Part shown: one piece after another, positions 12,801 to 24,800 of the stretch
Numbering within the stretch: the stretch's first letter is position 1
Layout of the letters: each line of letters begins with the position of its first letter
DNA from: Siphonodentalium dalli
Taxonomy: Eukaryota; Mollusca; Scaphopoda; Gadilida; Siphonodentaliidae
NCBI GenBank assembly: GCA_032622095.1
Contig: CP136066.1
Span: 107,283,319 to 107,347,318 of the forward strand
Length of the DNA stretch: 64,000 nucleotides
Direction of reading: 5' to 3'
Notes under the pieces: generated by a model
What the model was told of the DNA's origin: nothing
The model's input: only the letters and a program-made list of their open reading frames with translations
The model's database searches: none
Program-made: the position numbers and the translations under genes

Positions 12801-15800
12801 ATATGTGGGTAACAATACTCTGAAGTTTCAAATATCTACAATCAAAACTGTAGGAGGAGTTGATAACACCACGAAGGTACCCTCATACAGAAGATTATAA
12901 AAAATGATGAAATTTTCTAAGTCGAAAATGGTTAATAACTCCGTCAAAAAATAATTTTTCCGTCATCTATATATATGTTGCACATCTTCAATATATGGGC
13001 AACAATATCCCGAAGTTTCAAATCTCTGGGTTGAAATTTGTAGGAGGAGATGATTACACCATGAAGCAGTCTGAGTAAACTCATACCTAAATATTCATTA
13101 CAACATTGAATATTAGGTCTGACGGATAACATCGCTATCTCATTTCCAAGTCCTCGGGATTCCGTAATCTGATTGATTGCGTAAATTATTTTCCGTCCAA
13201 TGAAACCACATGGGTTAATAAACAAGTGTTAGTGGGCGGAGACTCCCATAATGTCACCTCTAAATATAGTAACAGAGTCGGTATTTCTCCGATCGAAAGC
13301 GATGCTTGCAAATACAACAGACAGAAAAAATGGCCTCGAAATTATATATTCGGTACGATTTGGATTAATTTGAAGGATGTGCTAGACCTGATAGATAGGC
13401 CTGCGCATGGTACCAACTTGGCCTCCCATAAATAGAAATAGAAATCACTCATGTCCGTGTATTTGATTTACTTTATTGTAACATGGTTTGCAAATCAAAT
13501 TATTTGTCGTAAAAAAGTCATCTGAAAGTTAAACACCGAGGAAATGACTTAATTTTATGCTTTTAAATAGTTCTAAAGCATCATTTTTGATGACGACCTT
13601 ATTTTTTGCTCTCAGATGCAGCTTTCCGGTTGATGCAGCGAGTTCATCTCCCGAAAAAGAATAGTCGCACACACGACAAATATTATCTGCTGTAAGTTTA
13701 TGTCGCGACACAGGCCATTGCTATTGCGAAGCACAACAAATAACACGTGGGGACACCTGTCAATCATCGATGTATTTTTTTTAAATCCGTGACGTCATTT
13801 TGGGGAAGCTCTTCGCTGAATAGAAATGGTTTTGGCTACATAAGCTCCAGACTCTATATTTCAAATATAGAGTCAACGTTCACCCAGACTGACCATGAAG
13901 GTACTCAAAAGTGTGATGGACGAACGGACGGATGAACGGACGGAGCCCATTTCTATAGTGCCCCAAAAATAATTTTTTCGGGGGACAAAAATAATCAGTA
14001 CCGGTAACTCAAAATTTAAGTGGGCCTTAACTGGGCGCTGCCAATTCGGATATAAAATGATGATAATGTATACTTTATTCTGAATTCCCATCACCCCAGC
14101 AGAGTGTTACACCTCACTTTAAACAAATCAAAATTACTTACTCAAAGAAGGGTGCTCCAAATAAGATGGCACCAATATGGTATGCAACTGTAAAGACTGT
14201 TATAACCAGAATGCGCTGTACAAGATAAGCAACCTGAAAATTAAGCAATAAATGATACCAAGACAATCAACAGCATATATACAAAAAGTTGACACATGGT
14301 TTGGAATAGGTCACTCATTCAAAACTGTAAATTGTTGTTAGAAAAGTAGCCTGAAGTTGAAAATAATTCTTAAATTAGTTTTTGTAAATGAAAATTGAAG
14401 AAGCTCGGCTTGATACATAGACAGAACCACCCTGACTTGAGAATGTAGTGAATGTTATCGCACAAGTTTGTTGTGTTGAAATATTATGAAAGACCTGAGG
14501 CTCGAGTTGTAGCTTGCGCCATAACAAATGAGTGTGATATAGTAATAACACCTTCAATACACACCTCTGGCTACACCTGTGAAGATCTTATTCCACTATT
14601 ATTTTAAAGTTCTGACTGGGTACCTTATAATGTCGAAAATTTATCATAGCATATAGATTTCTTAGTTAGTACCGGTTCCTTGATAATGAATTTCATAGTA
14701 CAAGTTGGTGAAGGTCCCTGCTCGAGATTACATGATTTATGCAAATTTTGTGAGCAGATTTCGTGATAAACATGAATTAACAAACCGTTGAACAATTTAA
14801 TAACCTACGTAAGGTTCCCAGTCAGAACTTTAAAAAAAGTTGCCAGGTTTAACTGGTGGAATATGATCTCTATGGGTGCTGCCAGAGTACAGATTCATCA
14901 ATGGCGTGATCTACAAGCTACATAACACGCACATGGCAGCTATTATTGTGACGATTATGATGTTTATTTTGCATAAATTGTTGCAGTCACATAAAAGACA
15001 CACTCACTGCCAAGTGAGGTCAGCACATGTTCCTGACATTGTGTCATTAGCAGCAATATGAATTTGGTAAAAAGTGGCGCTTGTCATCAGATTCAATACA
15101 ACATTTGATACTGAACAAGACTCTTAAGCTACATAGCCAGTGACATGATTTCCCAACAATGTAATTGCATCTGTGCTATTCTGACTAGGGAGTGCTGGTA
15201 AGGTCAATGAAATATATCTTGCATCTTGTAAAACAAATGTCCATACATTATATACACAGCGATACTATCTCTGTCTGTATATTGCATTTACTTGATTAAA
15301 CCATGAATAATTATCAATGAAAATTACAGTACGGTAGTATATTTCCGGAAAATAAGGTGATTAATCGACAGATAATTTTGTAATTGGTTATCTGGTAATT
15401 TGGTTGTCTCACCACCCCCTCCCCCAACATTGGCTAAAAGTTTCAACAGTTGGGAATTTTATTCCTGACACAAATGGTAGTTTAAATAGTTTGAAATGAA
15501 TTTTCAACCCTTGGAAGTGCCAGATTTGCAATGTTCAACAATTGGAAATTAGCTTGAGGTACCGGTACCAGATTTTAAACTCAATCCAGGGGTGGGGAAT
15601 GCAAATGGAATTTCCTAAATGGCAATATCATACCACTTCCCCATCAAATGAATTCTGGGCTTAAATTCTTAGAATATGACATTCTCCATCTCCCCTTTAT
15701 ATATACATGTACCATGGCAGGTTTATTTCTATTATGGATCCAGAAATTTGTCTCTTTGTTATGTTAATATTTTTATATATGCCCATTATTTCCTCAAGGT

Positions 15801-18800
15801 GATTTTTAACAAACTAACTTGTTGCAGGCAGAGTGTATATTTCTTTCAAAAACTTAAAATTTTGGGTGAAAATGGGAAGTATCATGATATTTCCTCTGGA
15901 ACTTTGGAGTTTGTCTTCCCACCCTGGTCCCAAACCAATGCCAACAGCCCGAGACCGTCTGAAACGAATAGTGCGCAGTATTTGCGAATAGAATATTGAA
16001 GCGAATAAATCAGTTCAGTGACTGATAGTGATTAACGAGAAAACCCCATGTTTTGAGTCTGGTAAATAACCTATCATAACTATTCCTTGTATAGAAATAA
16101 GAAGTTTATAAATTTTGTAGTTTGTGTTGAATAAATTGTTGTAATTTTTGCATTAGCTCCCCAAAAAGAAAGCAGTATATTAGGTACAACAATAAGTCAT
16201 AGGACTGAAGTATACACTCTAACTAGGGGTGCCACGACTAATCGTATAATCGATGAACTGTTGATAAAGCCGATAATCGATTACCATTTCCGTCGTCAAT
16301 TAATCTGCATTATTTATTTCGGATGTTGGAAAATGCCGGGTATTGTTGAATACCATGTTTGTTTTACACAGTTTAATCAACAACCGAGGGGTTAACAACC
16401 TTTGATCATGTATTGATCAATCAAAGAGATTCCGACAACATGAGTACTACTAATATATGTTGCAAACAGTCGGCAGTTCATTTGATGATGCGACACGGTT
16501 ACTCTTCGGGTCGTTGTATATTCTTCAAATTGGTGGCAAAGCAGCTTTGAACTTATGGCGATGTCGTTGTATATTTCTACAAGAAAGGCGGCACTATGTC
16601 TTTGAAATGGGCTGACTGTCAATGAACTGAATGCACTTGCCCTTGAATCTCATTGGACCAAAGGGGAGTTGATCGACATTCTCTCGAAACCAGGGAACCT
16701 ACGGCATTTTAATCAGCGATGTTCTCTGCGGTGTCATTTGCATCAAGTATACTTTGTTTGTATAAGTATACTTAGATGTTACTAGTACAGGCTATCGCTT
16801 ATCGTGTGGTGACTGCTGAATGAAATGGACTATTATCAAATAATTAACTTGTTCTGAGTCCTGAAATTTGCAGGCGAGGGCCCACCTTTGTGATTGTTAT
16901 CCATGCTCTGGAAGTTTGCTGAAACTTATAATTGTTTGTATGTTTGACTATTCATAACACTGAAATTAATGGCTACATTCGTTCCAATGAACTCACAAAT
17001 ATTATAACCATGACATCGCCGAGAACTGTGCTGGTATTGAATACAATGTGCTCATTAGTCATTACCGGTGGTTTATGATGCACTTTATTAACATAAAATT
17101 ACATCAGCCGATGTCTCAAACAACCAGCGATAGCAGTTAACCAGCACCCAGCCAATATGCCATATTACGGAATACTTCCACTGACGTTATTAATATTAGG
17201 TACGATTAGTCGATTATTGGCGACCGATTAATATCGATTATCAAAATCAATAATCGTGGCACTTCTAGCCAATAATATTATTTAATAACCTGATTTTGGG
17301 TCGGATGTCAATGATAATCATTACAATCCTAATTCTTGAAATAGATACAACTATGACATATATCTTATTCAGTATGGGCCCTATGGGGTTACATTAGTAC
17401 TTGTTAATACAGAATGTGAACTTTGAAATGACGTCACTACATATAAATCTGTTTATATTTAGAAACACTCTCCACACGGAATTGGAAAGTAAATGTTTAG
17501 TTTATAATGCTAATATGTGCGACCTCCTTGAGGCTTTATTGCATTACACAGTTTATATTCATGTTAAGTCTTCCAGTCTCAGCATCCTGCTCAAAATGAT
17601 CACCATGAAGATGACTGTTGTCTATACTGAATGTCGAGTTTCACGAGTTATTATTGGTGATCACGGTAATGCATTCAGTTTCCTCAGTCGTTTTCAAGTG
17701 TATTTGGACAAACTATGATCTGTAAGAGCATCGTGTAAGTGTATCAAAGTCACTACTTTCGAAGACAGAGGTTGGCCAGCAACCTGAAAAGGACCCTCAA
17801 GGTGAACTACTCTCATAATTAGGGGATGTTTACCTTTCTACGGCTATGTCAGGGATGTGTAATTCTTACAGAACACTGCTTTTTGCCCAAACACATTCAT
17901 GTGCGGGGAATATTCCGACAAAAATTACCATCGCGAAAGTAACGAAGATATTCGATACCGATTCAAATTGAATACTCATGCCGAATATCATTTTGAATAC
18001 GAATATTAGCATGACCCTACATCCAGGGGCACGTCACTAACCAGTACAGTTATTGTAATTTAAATTGGAGCCTATCAGTATGTTCAACCTCGTCATTCCA
18101 ACAATCCAAGGGGTGATTACATTCATTACGCTGGGCTACGATGGGTAAATTACCCTGGGCAAAAGTAGTGATGTCTGATAATGAAAAAGCCCATCAGACC
18201 AATTTCCGATAACTGGAGGCACAATCGGCCGATTTCTGATTCCAATGTTTATATATTTTGTGTGTTTGTTCCCATAATGGACCTACTATATACACTCATT
18301 GCACTCCCTATCTCGGTATAATTTCAAAGTAAAATACATCAAAGAAATATAAACACACTGTCGCAAAACTATTTCCACTGACGTCAGTTGTGCGCTGCCT
18401 TTGATATATACCGGTAGTTGTTTGACAAAATGTTTGGTTTCTCGAGACCGCCTCCAAGTTCAAAGTGGAGCTAAGCATATTTCATTGCGTATGCTGTAAC
18501 TGGTGATGAGAGCATCACTATAACAATGGCGACTCGCGGAGGGAAAATAGAATGTGCAATTTGGAACTACCTCACCATATTGTCCCCTACAAACGAAAAA
18601 GCCAATTGTGCCGCCTCCTCACGTTGGTCATTATTGAAGACAGTTCTGATCGCGACTGTACTAATTCATTCAGTGTGTGCTTCAAATTATTGACATACCA
18701 TGCAACAGCATGGCACATGCTCTACAGGAAACTATATTGTAATGAGTTCAGCTGTTTAAAGCTTTCTTTGAATCTATTTTGTGTCCACGCGATTGAACCA

Positions 18801-21800
18801 ATAACTTCATATTACACGGGATATGTCGGGCAGGTGTATTACCATGCTTAATATATATAATCATATCAGACTGTTTGGACAATGCCAGTAGCTTCTTTTT
18901 ATGCTGTTACAACTGTGTTTTATATTCAATTAATTAAAGCGTGCATATTACGCTTAGATACTAGAATGTTTTTGTTTGTTTAGACAATCGGTAAAAGCCG
19001 TTCAACTGCGAGGTATGATTAATATCCAACGGGCTAATATCGGCCGAACATCACTAGGCAAAAGTAAATGGAATGATTTTTGGTGACCGGAGTAATCTAA
19101 AAACAGCATAGTTACAACTGCGAACAAAACTTAATTTTTTATTGAGGAAATTTGACAAAACTCACATTGGGCATGTCGAACAGTTGAAGACTTAAGTAAA
19201 TATTCACAATGAAACTAACGAGAATTTTGACTTTTATCAAACAAGCAAATATACCTAAATTTGAACAATCTTGACACTAAGTATCTAAAACATTTTTAGT
19301 TTAATTTTAACTGTCATCCAATTGAATGATATATTTCAGAATATATTATATAATCATGACAAATTAAAAAAAATTTAATTAATTTAATCCATTACTAGTA
19401 CATAAATTTTTTCCATCTGGTTTCTCAGTTGCCGACCAATGTCACATTACACAATACGCTCGCAGTTGCACCACCTTGGCCATAGGTGTAGCGAGCATGT
19501 TATATGGCCGATCATTCCATTCATTGCCCATTCAAATTTCAATACCCATTGTAGCCGAGCATAATGAATGGAATCCTCCCCAAGCTCTCATGCAATCACT
19601 CAATGTAGCAACCTCACTTCCAGAGTTTCATTTCCAGCACCTATCTGGACACATGTTAAATCGCAATGTTTTTCTACTGCAAACTCACTTTATACCAGGA
19701 TTATTACCTTTTTCACACTATATAATTAGGGGATGGCGGTGTGGTGTGATTTTGGAAAGGTACAGGGCGAATATACTGTGGCAAATTTAGTTAATGGGCG
19801 ACAGCAGAGCCCATTAACGGGTATTTGCCACAGTATAATCGCCCTGTACCTTTCCGAAATCACAAACCACCACACTGTTATCCCCATTCTAATGCTCTTC
19901 GAACTTAAAACGTTATTTAGACAAACAAATGCTTCGTAAGTATCAACGAAATGTGCGGCCATAGAAAACACTCAGCCAATTCACGACTTTTTATTTTAAA
20001 TTTAATGCACTAGATAAAATATAGTCCCCCAATTAACATCGCTCTTATTGTTAAAAATGCTGATAAAGATGAAAAATTGCCACCTCGATTAGAAATAAAA
20101 GGTCAGCTGACCACAGTGTCCCCCAAAAACATGGCAAGTCGATGCCGCTTTGTTACAAGAAATAAAAAAAAATGTTGAAATTTTCTAAGTCGAAAAGGGT
20201 TAATAACTCTGTCAAAAAAATAAAATTTCAGTCATCTATATACATGTTGCACATCTCCAATATATGGGCAACAATATTCTGAAGTTTCAAATCTCTAGGA
20301 TGAAAACTGTAGGAGGAGTTGATTACACCATGAAGGTACCCTGATACAGAAAATTATAAAAAATGTTGAAATTTTCTAAGTCGAAAAGGGTTAATAACTC
20401 TGTCAAAAAATATTTTTTCTGTCATCTATATACATGATGCACATCTTCAATATATAGGCAACAATATTCTGAAGTTTCAAATCTCTGGGATGAAATCTGT
20501 AGGAGGAGATGATTACACCATGAAGGTACTCAAAAGTGTGACGGAAGAACGGACGGACAGACGGAGCCCGTTTCTATAGTCCTCCAAAAATAAAATTTTT
20601 GGGGGACAATAAATATGCACAACAATTAGTTTCTGCATGTAGTTGATGTCTTTTTCAGAATTTTATCACTTACAAATTGCGGTTTTTATTTTACCGCGAA
20701 CTTGAAGTTGAATTGAATTTGAAACAATGGAAAATTGTTTACTCAATGAGATGTATTTCACGCCGTGTTTGTCATGGTTTCATGTCAAGAAATTTGGTCA
20801 AATGATATTGAGACAATGAAATTGATGTGATATAACGGCGTGGTGTTTTGTGCTTTCTGAAAGTACATGTATACAGGGCGATTGTAGTGACTGTCAAATT
20901 TCGGCAAAAGCGATGCCGCTGGTTTGTTTATATAGCAACGAGCTAGTAACGGAAGTCAGTAGACCGGGCGCCAACAGTTACTCTATACATCTACTCCGTA
21001 ATGTCGCCGGCATGTACTGCATAATGGTGATGTCACGGAGAGAAACGGAACAGTGAGCGGAGCTGGATTGGGCATGGACGAGATTAGGAATTTAGCTGAC
21101 GGCAATATTGGCGCGTAGGAATATCTAACATTGAAGCGGTGAACCGGACTATATATTGCGACAGACAGGTTGTCGATGAATAACCCCCGCAAATATGTGA
21201 TGTTTCCGGGGGTATATTGGCTTAAGTGCATTAGAATACATGACAACTAACTGTTATTCTATTTACTTTTTTTGGAAAGTATTCTTATACTCCATAATAG
21301 TCCATTTGTAACTTCTTCTTTTTTTTAATATTTATTTGCATCTTCCTGAAATAGCGGTTTGTTTGATGTCACCTACTTTTGCTGGTCAAAAAGTGGCAGA
21401 AAACAGAGGTGACATAAACAGGTTACTATTTTTTAGATTGTATGGGCACTGATTTAAGAGTAATGGCTAAGCTTTTATTTCTTAACCCCCCCCCCCCCCC
21501 CCCAACGGATCGCAAAGCTTACAGACATTTTGATTCAAAACCCAAACCACAGGGGCCTGTAACGCGCTCCGCTGTCCGCCCCCTTTTTGCACTGCCCATA
21601 TACGCCGCCCTCTATACGCGCCTTCTTCGCGTTAATGGAAAATTATATAGACAAGGGTAACTGTAGAAATTCAACGTTTCACCATCGCTCGGGAGTCGCA
21701 CAAATTTAGCCCATTCACCCCAGTAATGATAACGATATATACACGGATGGATCAGCAAAGAATTCATCTTTCAATAAATACCACAAACTCCCATCAGAAA

Positions 21801-24800
21801 CATTCATACACGTTGCATTTGATTAAATTTTAACTACCGAATATTGTCTCCGGAGAGCGTATTTTTTCGGTTTGATCCGGCTCAGTAGCAATGGATGCCA
21901 TGCGTCTCTAAATTCACCACCCATACAGTTTACTATCATTAAAAATCGGTCATTGTCAGTAATCAATTTCTATAGAGGAGAAATCTGTCGATAATTCCAA
22001 CTTTTTTTCATATTTTTTTTTACAAGTCGCACGGCCCCTCATTTAAATATTCATTGTGACCTGACCTCGATTAGAATACTGGACGCTGATTGGCTGTTCT
22101 ACTATTTTCATTTTAGTAACCGCGAAGTTTAAAATCGATGCAATATTGACATGTCGAACTCGTGGTCTGCATGATAAATTTGTAAAAATAATGTCCTTCA
22201 AAGCTATTAACTGGTAATTTCGTAACCATTGCAACAAAAACTAATTGCATAGGGTGAATTTTATGTTGTAAATCGAATATGTATGTTTTACAACTCAACT
22301 TAGAAGAACATTCCAGTGAAATATAAGAACTAAATTGTCAAATATAAAGACATTTTTTTTATAGAAGTTTTAATAAACCATTCAATAGTAACAGTAGCTA
22401 TCTGGCAATGCCAGGTTTAAACATTGAAAAAAAAACGAAATATATTACCCAGATTCCTAAAATTGTGGTGAAGTTATACCCAGGAACTTTCAACGCGCAC
22501 TCCCTAGTTCCTGCACTGCCCCTATATACACCATCCCAATATACGCGCCTGCCTTAATTTTCGTTAATAGTTGTATATATACTGAATACCTGTGCTCCAG
22601 TAATAATATGTTATATGAGTATGATCCCTTCAAACTTGGCAAAACCACAGGGTCCTGTATTAATATGCTCTGATGCCTACCCCCTTTGCACTGCCCCTAT
22701 ATACGCTACTTCTATATACGCGCCTGCTTCACATTAATGGTACTAACGTGAAGCAGGCGCATATATAGAAGCGGCATAGGAGCAGTGCAAATGGGGGTGT
22801 GCAGGGGCCGGAGCGAATTACAGGCCCCTGTTTGCAAAATTGAGCAGTAAATTTCCCTCAGTCACTTTTAAATCCCTTCCATATTGTAGATTTTATTAAC
22901 AAACCTGGGTCCTGGGTAACTTTATCACAATTTCACAACAAAAAATGGTGAGAATGGTGACAAATTCAGCTATAGTAGGGCTACTACATGAATAATATGT
23001 TGAAAAGAAGGCATGTGTATAGGGATGGCACATACATGTACATGTAAGGGCAGTTTGGGTGAGTCTGCAGAGCACACTACCCATGTGGTATCAATATATT
23101 GATCTTCTTTTTGTTTGCCCTCTCTCTTGAATGAAGAACAGTATTTCCCACAGCAAGGACTGAACACTGAAACAAATTTTTCCAACAACTTTTTGGCAAG
23201 AGTATCTCTCTATAATTTGTCCTAAAGCCTACAATTTAAATGTAGTTAAATGCATCCTGCATTCACATACCATACATGACATGAAGAAAAGAAAAACAAC
23301 TCCATGATTATTACACATGTATCTTAAATATTTCATAGAGCAATGGTAGTATCGTTAAATTTTATTGCAATCTTGATTCATCACTGTGATGCATGCCACT
23401 CCATAAGACAATATCAGATTGCACCTAAATGTTTCTAGTGGTACATGTACATGTACATATAAACTATCACATATGCACCTGATGGTGTGCTGCCCAATTA
23501 AACAATAATATATATACATCAAGGTAGTGGTGCTCAGAATGAGTGTCTCTTTAACCACACAACCACTCCCAGATATTAAATGAAATTGTCAGTGGATTGA
23601 TAACAACCAAGCCTTGCATTAAAGAACTTGTTTTGAGTTGTACTGCATGTGTTTTATCAGAAGGCCTTAAAGCTTTGTTGGAGAGGTGAAACTTTGAATA
23701 ACCAATTGCACATCAACCCCTGTGACCACACTAAATTTCTAATGCTAGTAATTTCTCCTGACCCCATCTTCTCAGTTGCAATCTCAAACTTTCGAACTAT
23801 GGCAACAAACTGACAAACCCCACTGTACTTATGCACTGTCACTATGTGTGTGCTTGCATATACTCTTGTAATTGCATACCACCATAACGTAAAGCAGGCG
23901 TGTACATAGATACAAAAGTACAACATTCTGTCCTTCGCGAATAAGTGTAAATAATTTAATCCTTTCTCTTTCCATTGTCGAATAAATAGCAATTTAATAA
24001 ATAGCGCAATTGAATAAATAAATAGATAGATAAATTGATTGATTTCAAGTGAATAAATAAATAAATAGCAATTGAACAAATATATTTTAGACAGTTTTCC
24101 ATTTTATGGGCAGCGCCATGTTGGTTTGTTGACAAATGAGCGCGGGCTATACATAAGCCAATCAGCGTCCAGTATTCTAATCGAGGTCAGGTCACAATGA
24201 ATATTTAAATGAGGGGTCGTGCGACTTGTAAAAACAATGAAAAAAAGTTGGAATTATCGACAGATTTCTCCTCTATAGAAATTGATTACAGACAATGTGT
24301 TGATTTGTATGAGTAAATAAATTATTAGCCGACAAGAAATAACTAAGTTCCAGATATTTAGTTGATCGTTTGACCAATTTTTAATGATAGTAAACTGTAT
24401 GGGTGGTGAATTTAGAGACGCATGGCGTCCATTGCTACTGAGCCGGATCAAACCGAAAAATGTTTTGTTTTTTTTTTTGGTCCAATTTTTGGTTATTTTT
24501 TTTGCAGTGGCAATAAAAAGATTAGGGTCGGGGGTTTAAAATAGGGTCGGTCGGGTTAGCGGAAACAAACGTCTTTTTTTTTTAGGCCTTGTCTATATAA
24601 TGTTCCATTAACGCGAAGAAGGCGCGTATAGAGGGCGGCGTATATGGGCAGTGCAAAAAGGGGGGCGGAGCGCGTTACAACTTACACTTACAGGCCCCTG
24701 TGACCAAACTGACTGAAAATTTTGTACAAAAAAAAAAGGAGAATTTGCACATTTTTTTTTCTTTCATATATGCTTGTACGTATCTCTGACACTGAAAGAG

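Larger units (their letters stand above)
12651..13987 (+). mobile_element. 'TGTCCCCC' repeat element, interrupted copy
   Basis: Begins with AAAAGGTCAGCTGACC and a TGTCCCCCGAAAA motif and ends TTTTTTCGGGGGACA (13973-13987), giving a short inverted repeat at the ends. Two internal sub-repeats contain 'gtaggaggag' and 'ggttaataactccgtc'; the tail has 'acggacggagccc' and 'ctatag'. Other copies: 20094..20608 (uninterrupted) and 45204..45627 (diverged). Here 825 bp of foreign sequence interrupt it at 13067. Confidence 0.7.
12270..14026 (-). mobile_element. Family 2 MITE split by two successive insertions
   Basis: Reverse-orientation family 2 sequence runs from about 12270 to about 12650, stops at 'caaagcactata', and resumes at about 13990 ('ataatcagtaccggtaactc') to the end 'aaatttaagtgggcc' beside TTAA. 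The gap holds the TGTCCCCC repeat, which itself holds another element. The left boundary is approximate. An 18-G run sits at 12486-12503. Confidence 0.65.

Noticed and set aside
23657-24079. 140-codon minus-strand frame rich in Ile/Tyr/Phe
   Set aside because: Inside the long-inverted-repeat element and including a (taaa)n-like run; no family motif, and not in phase with PIGF exons.
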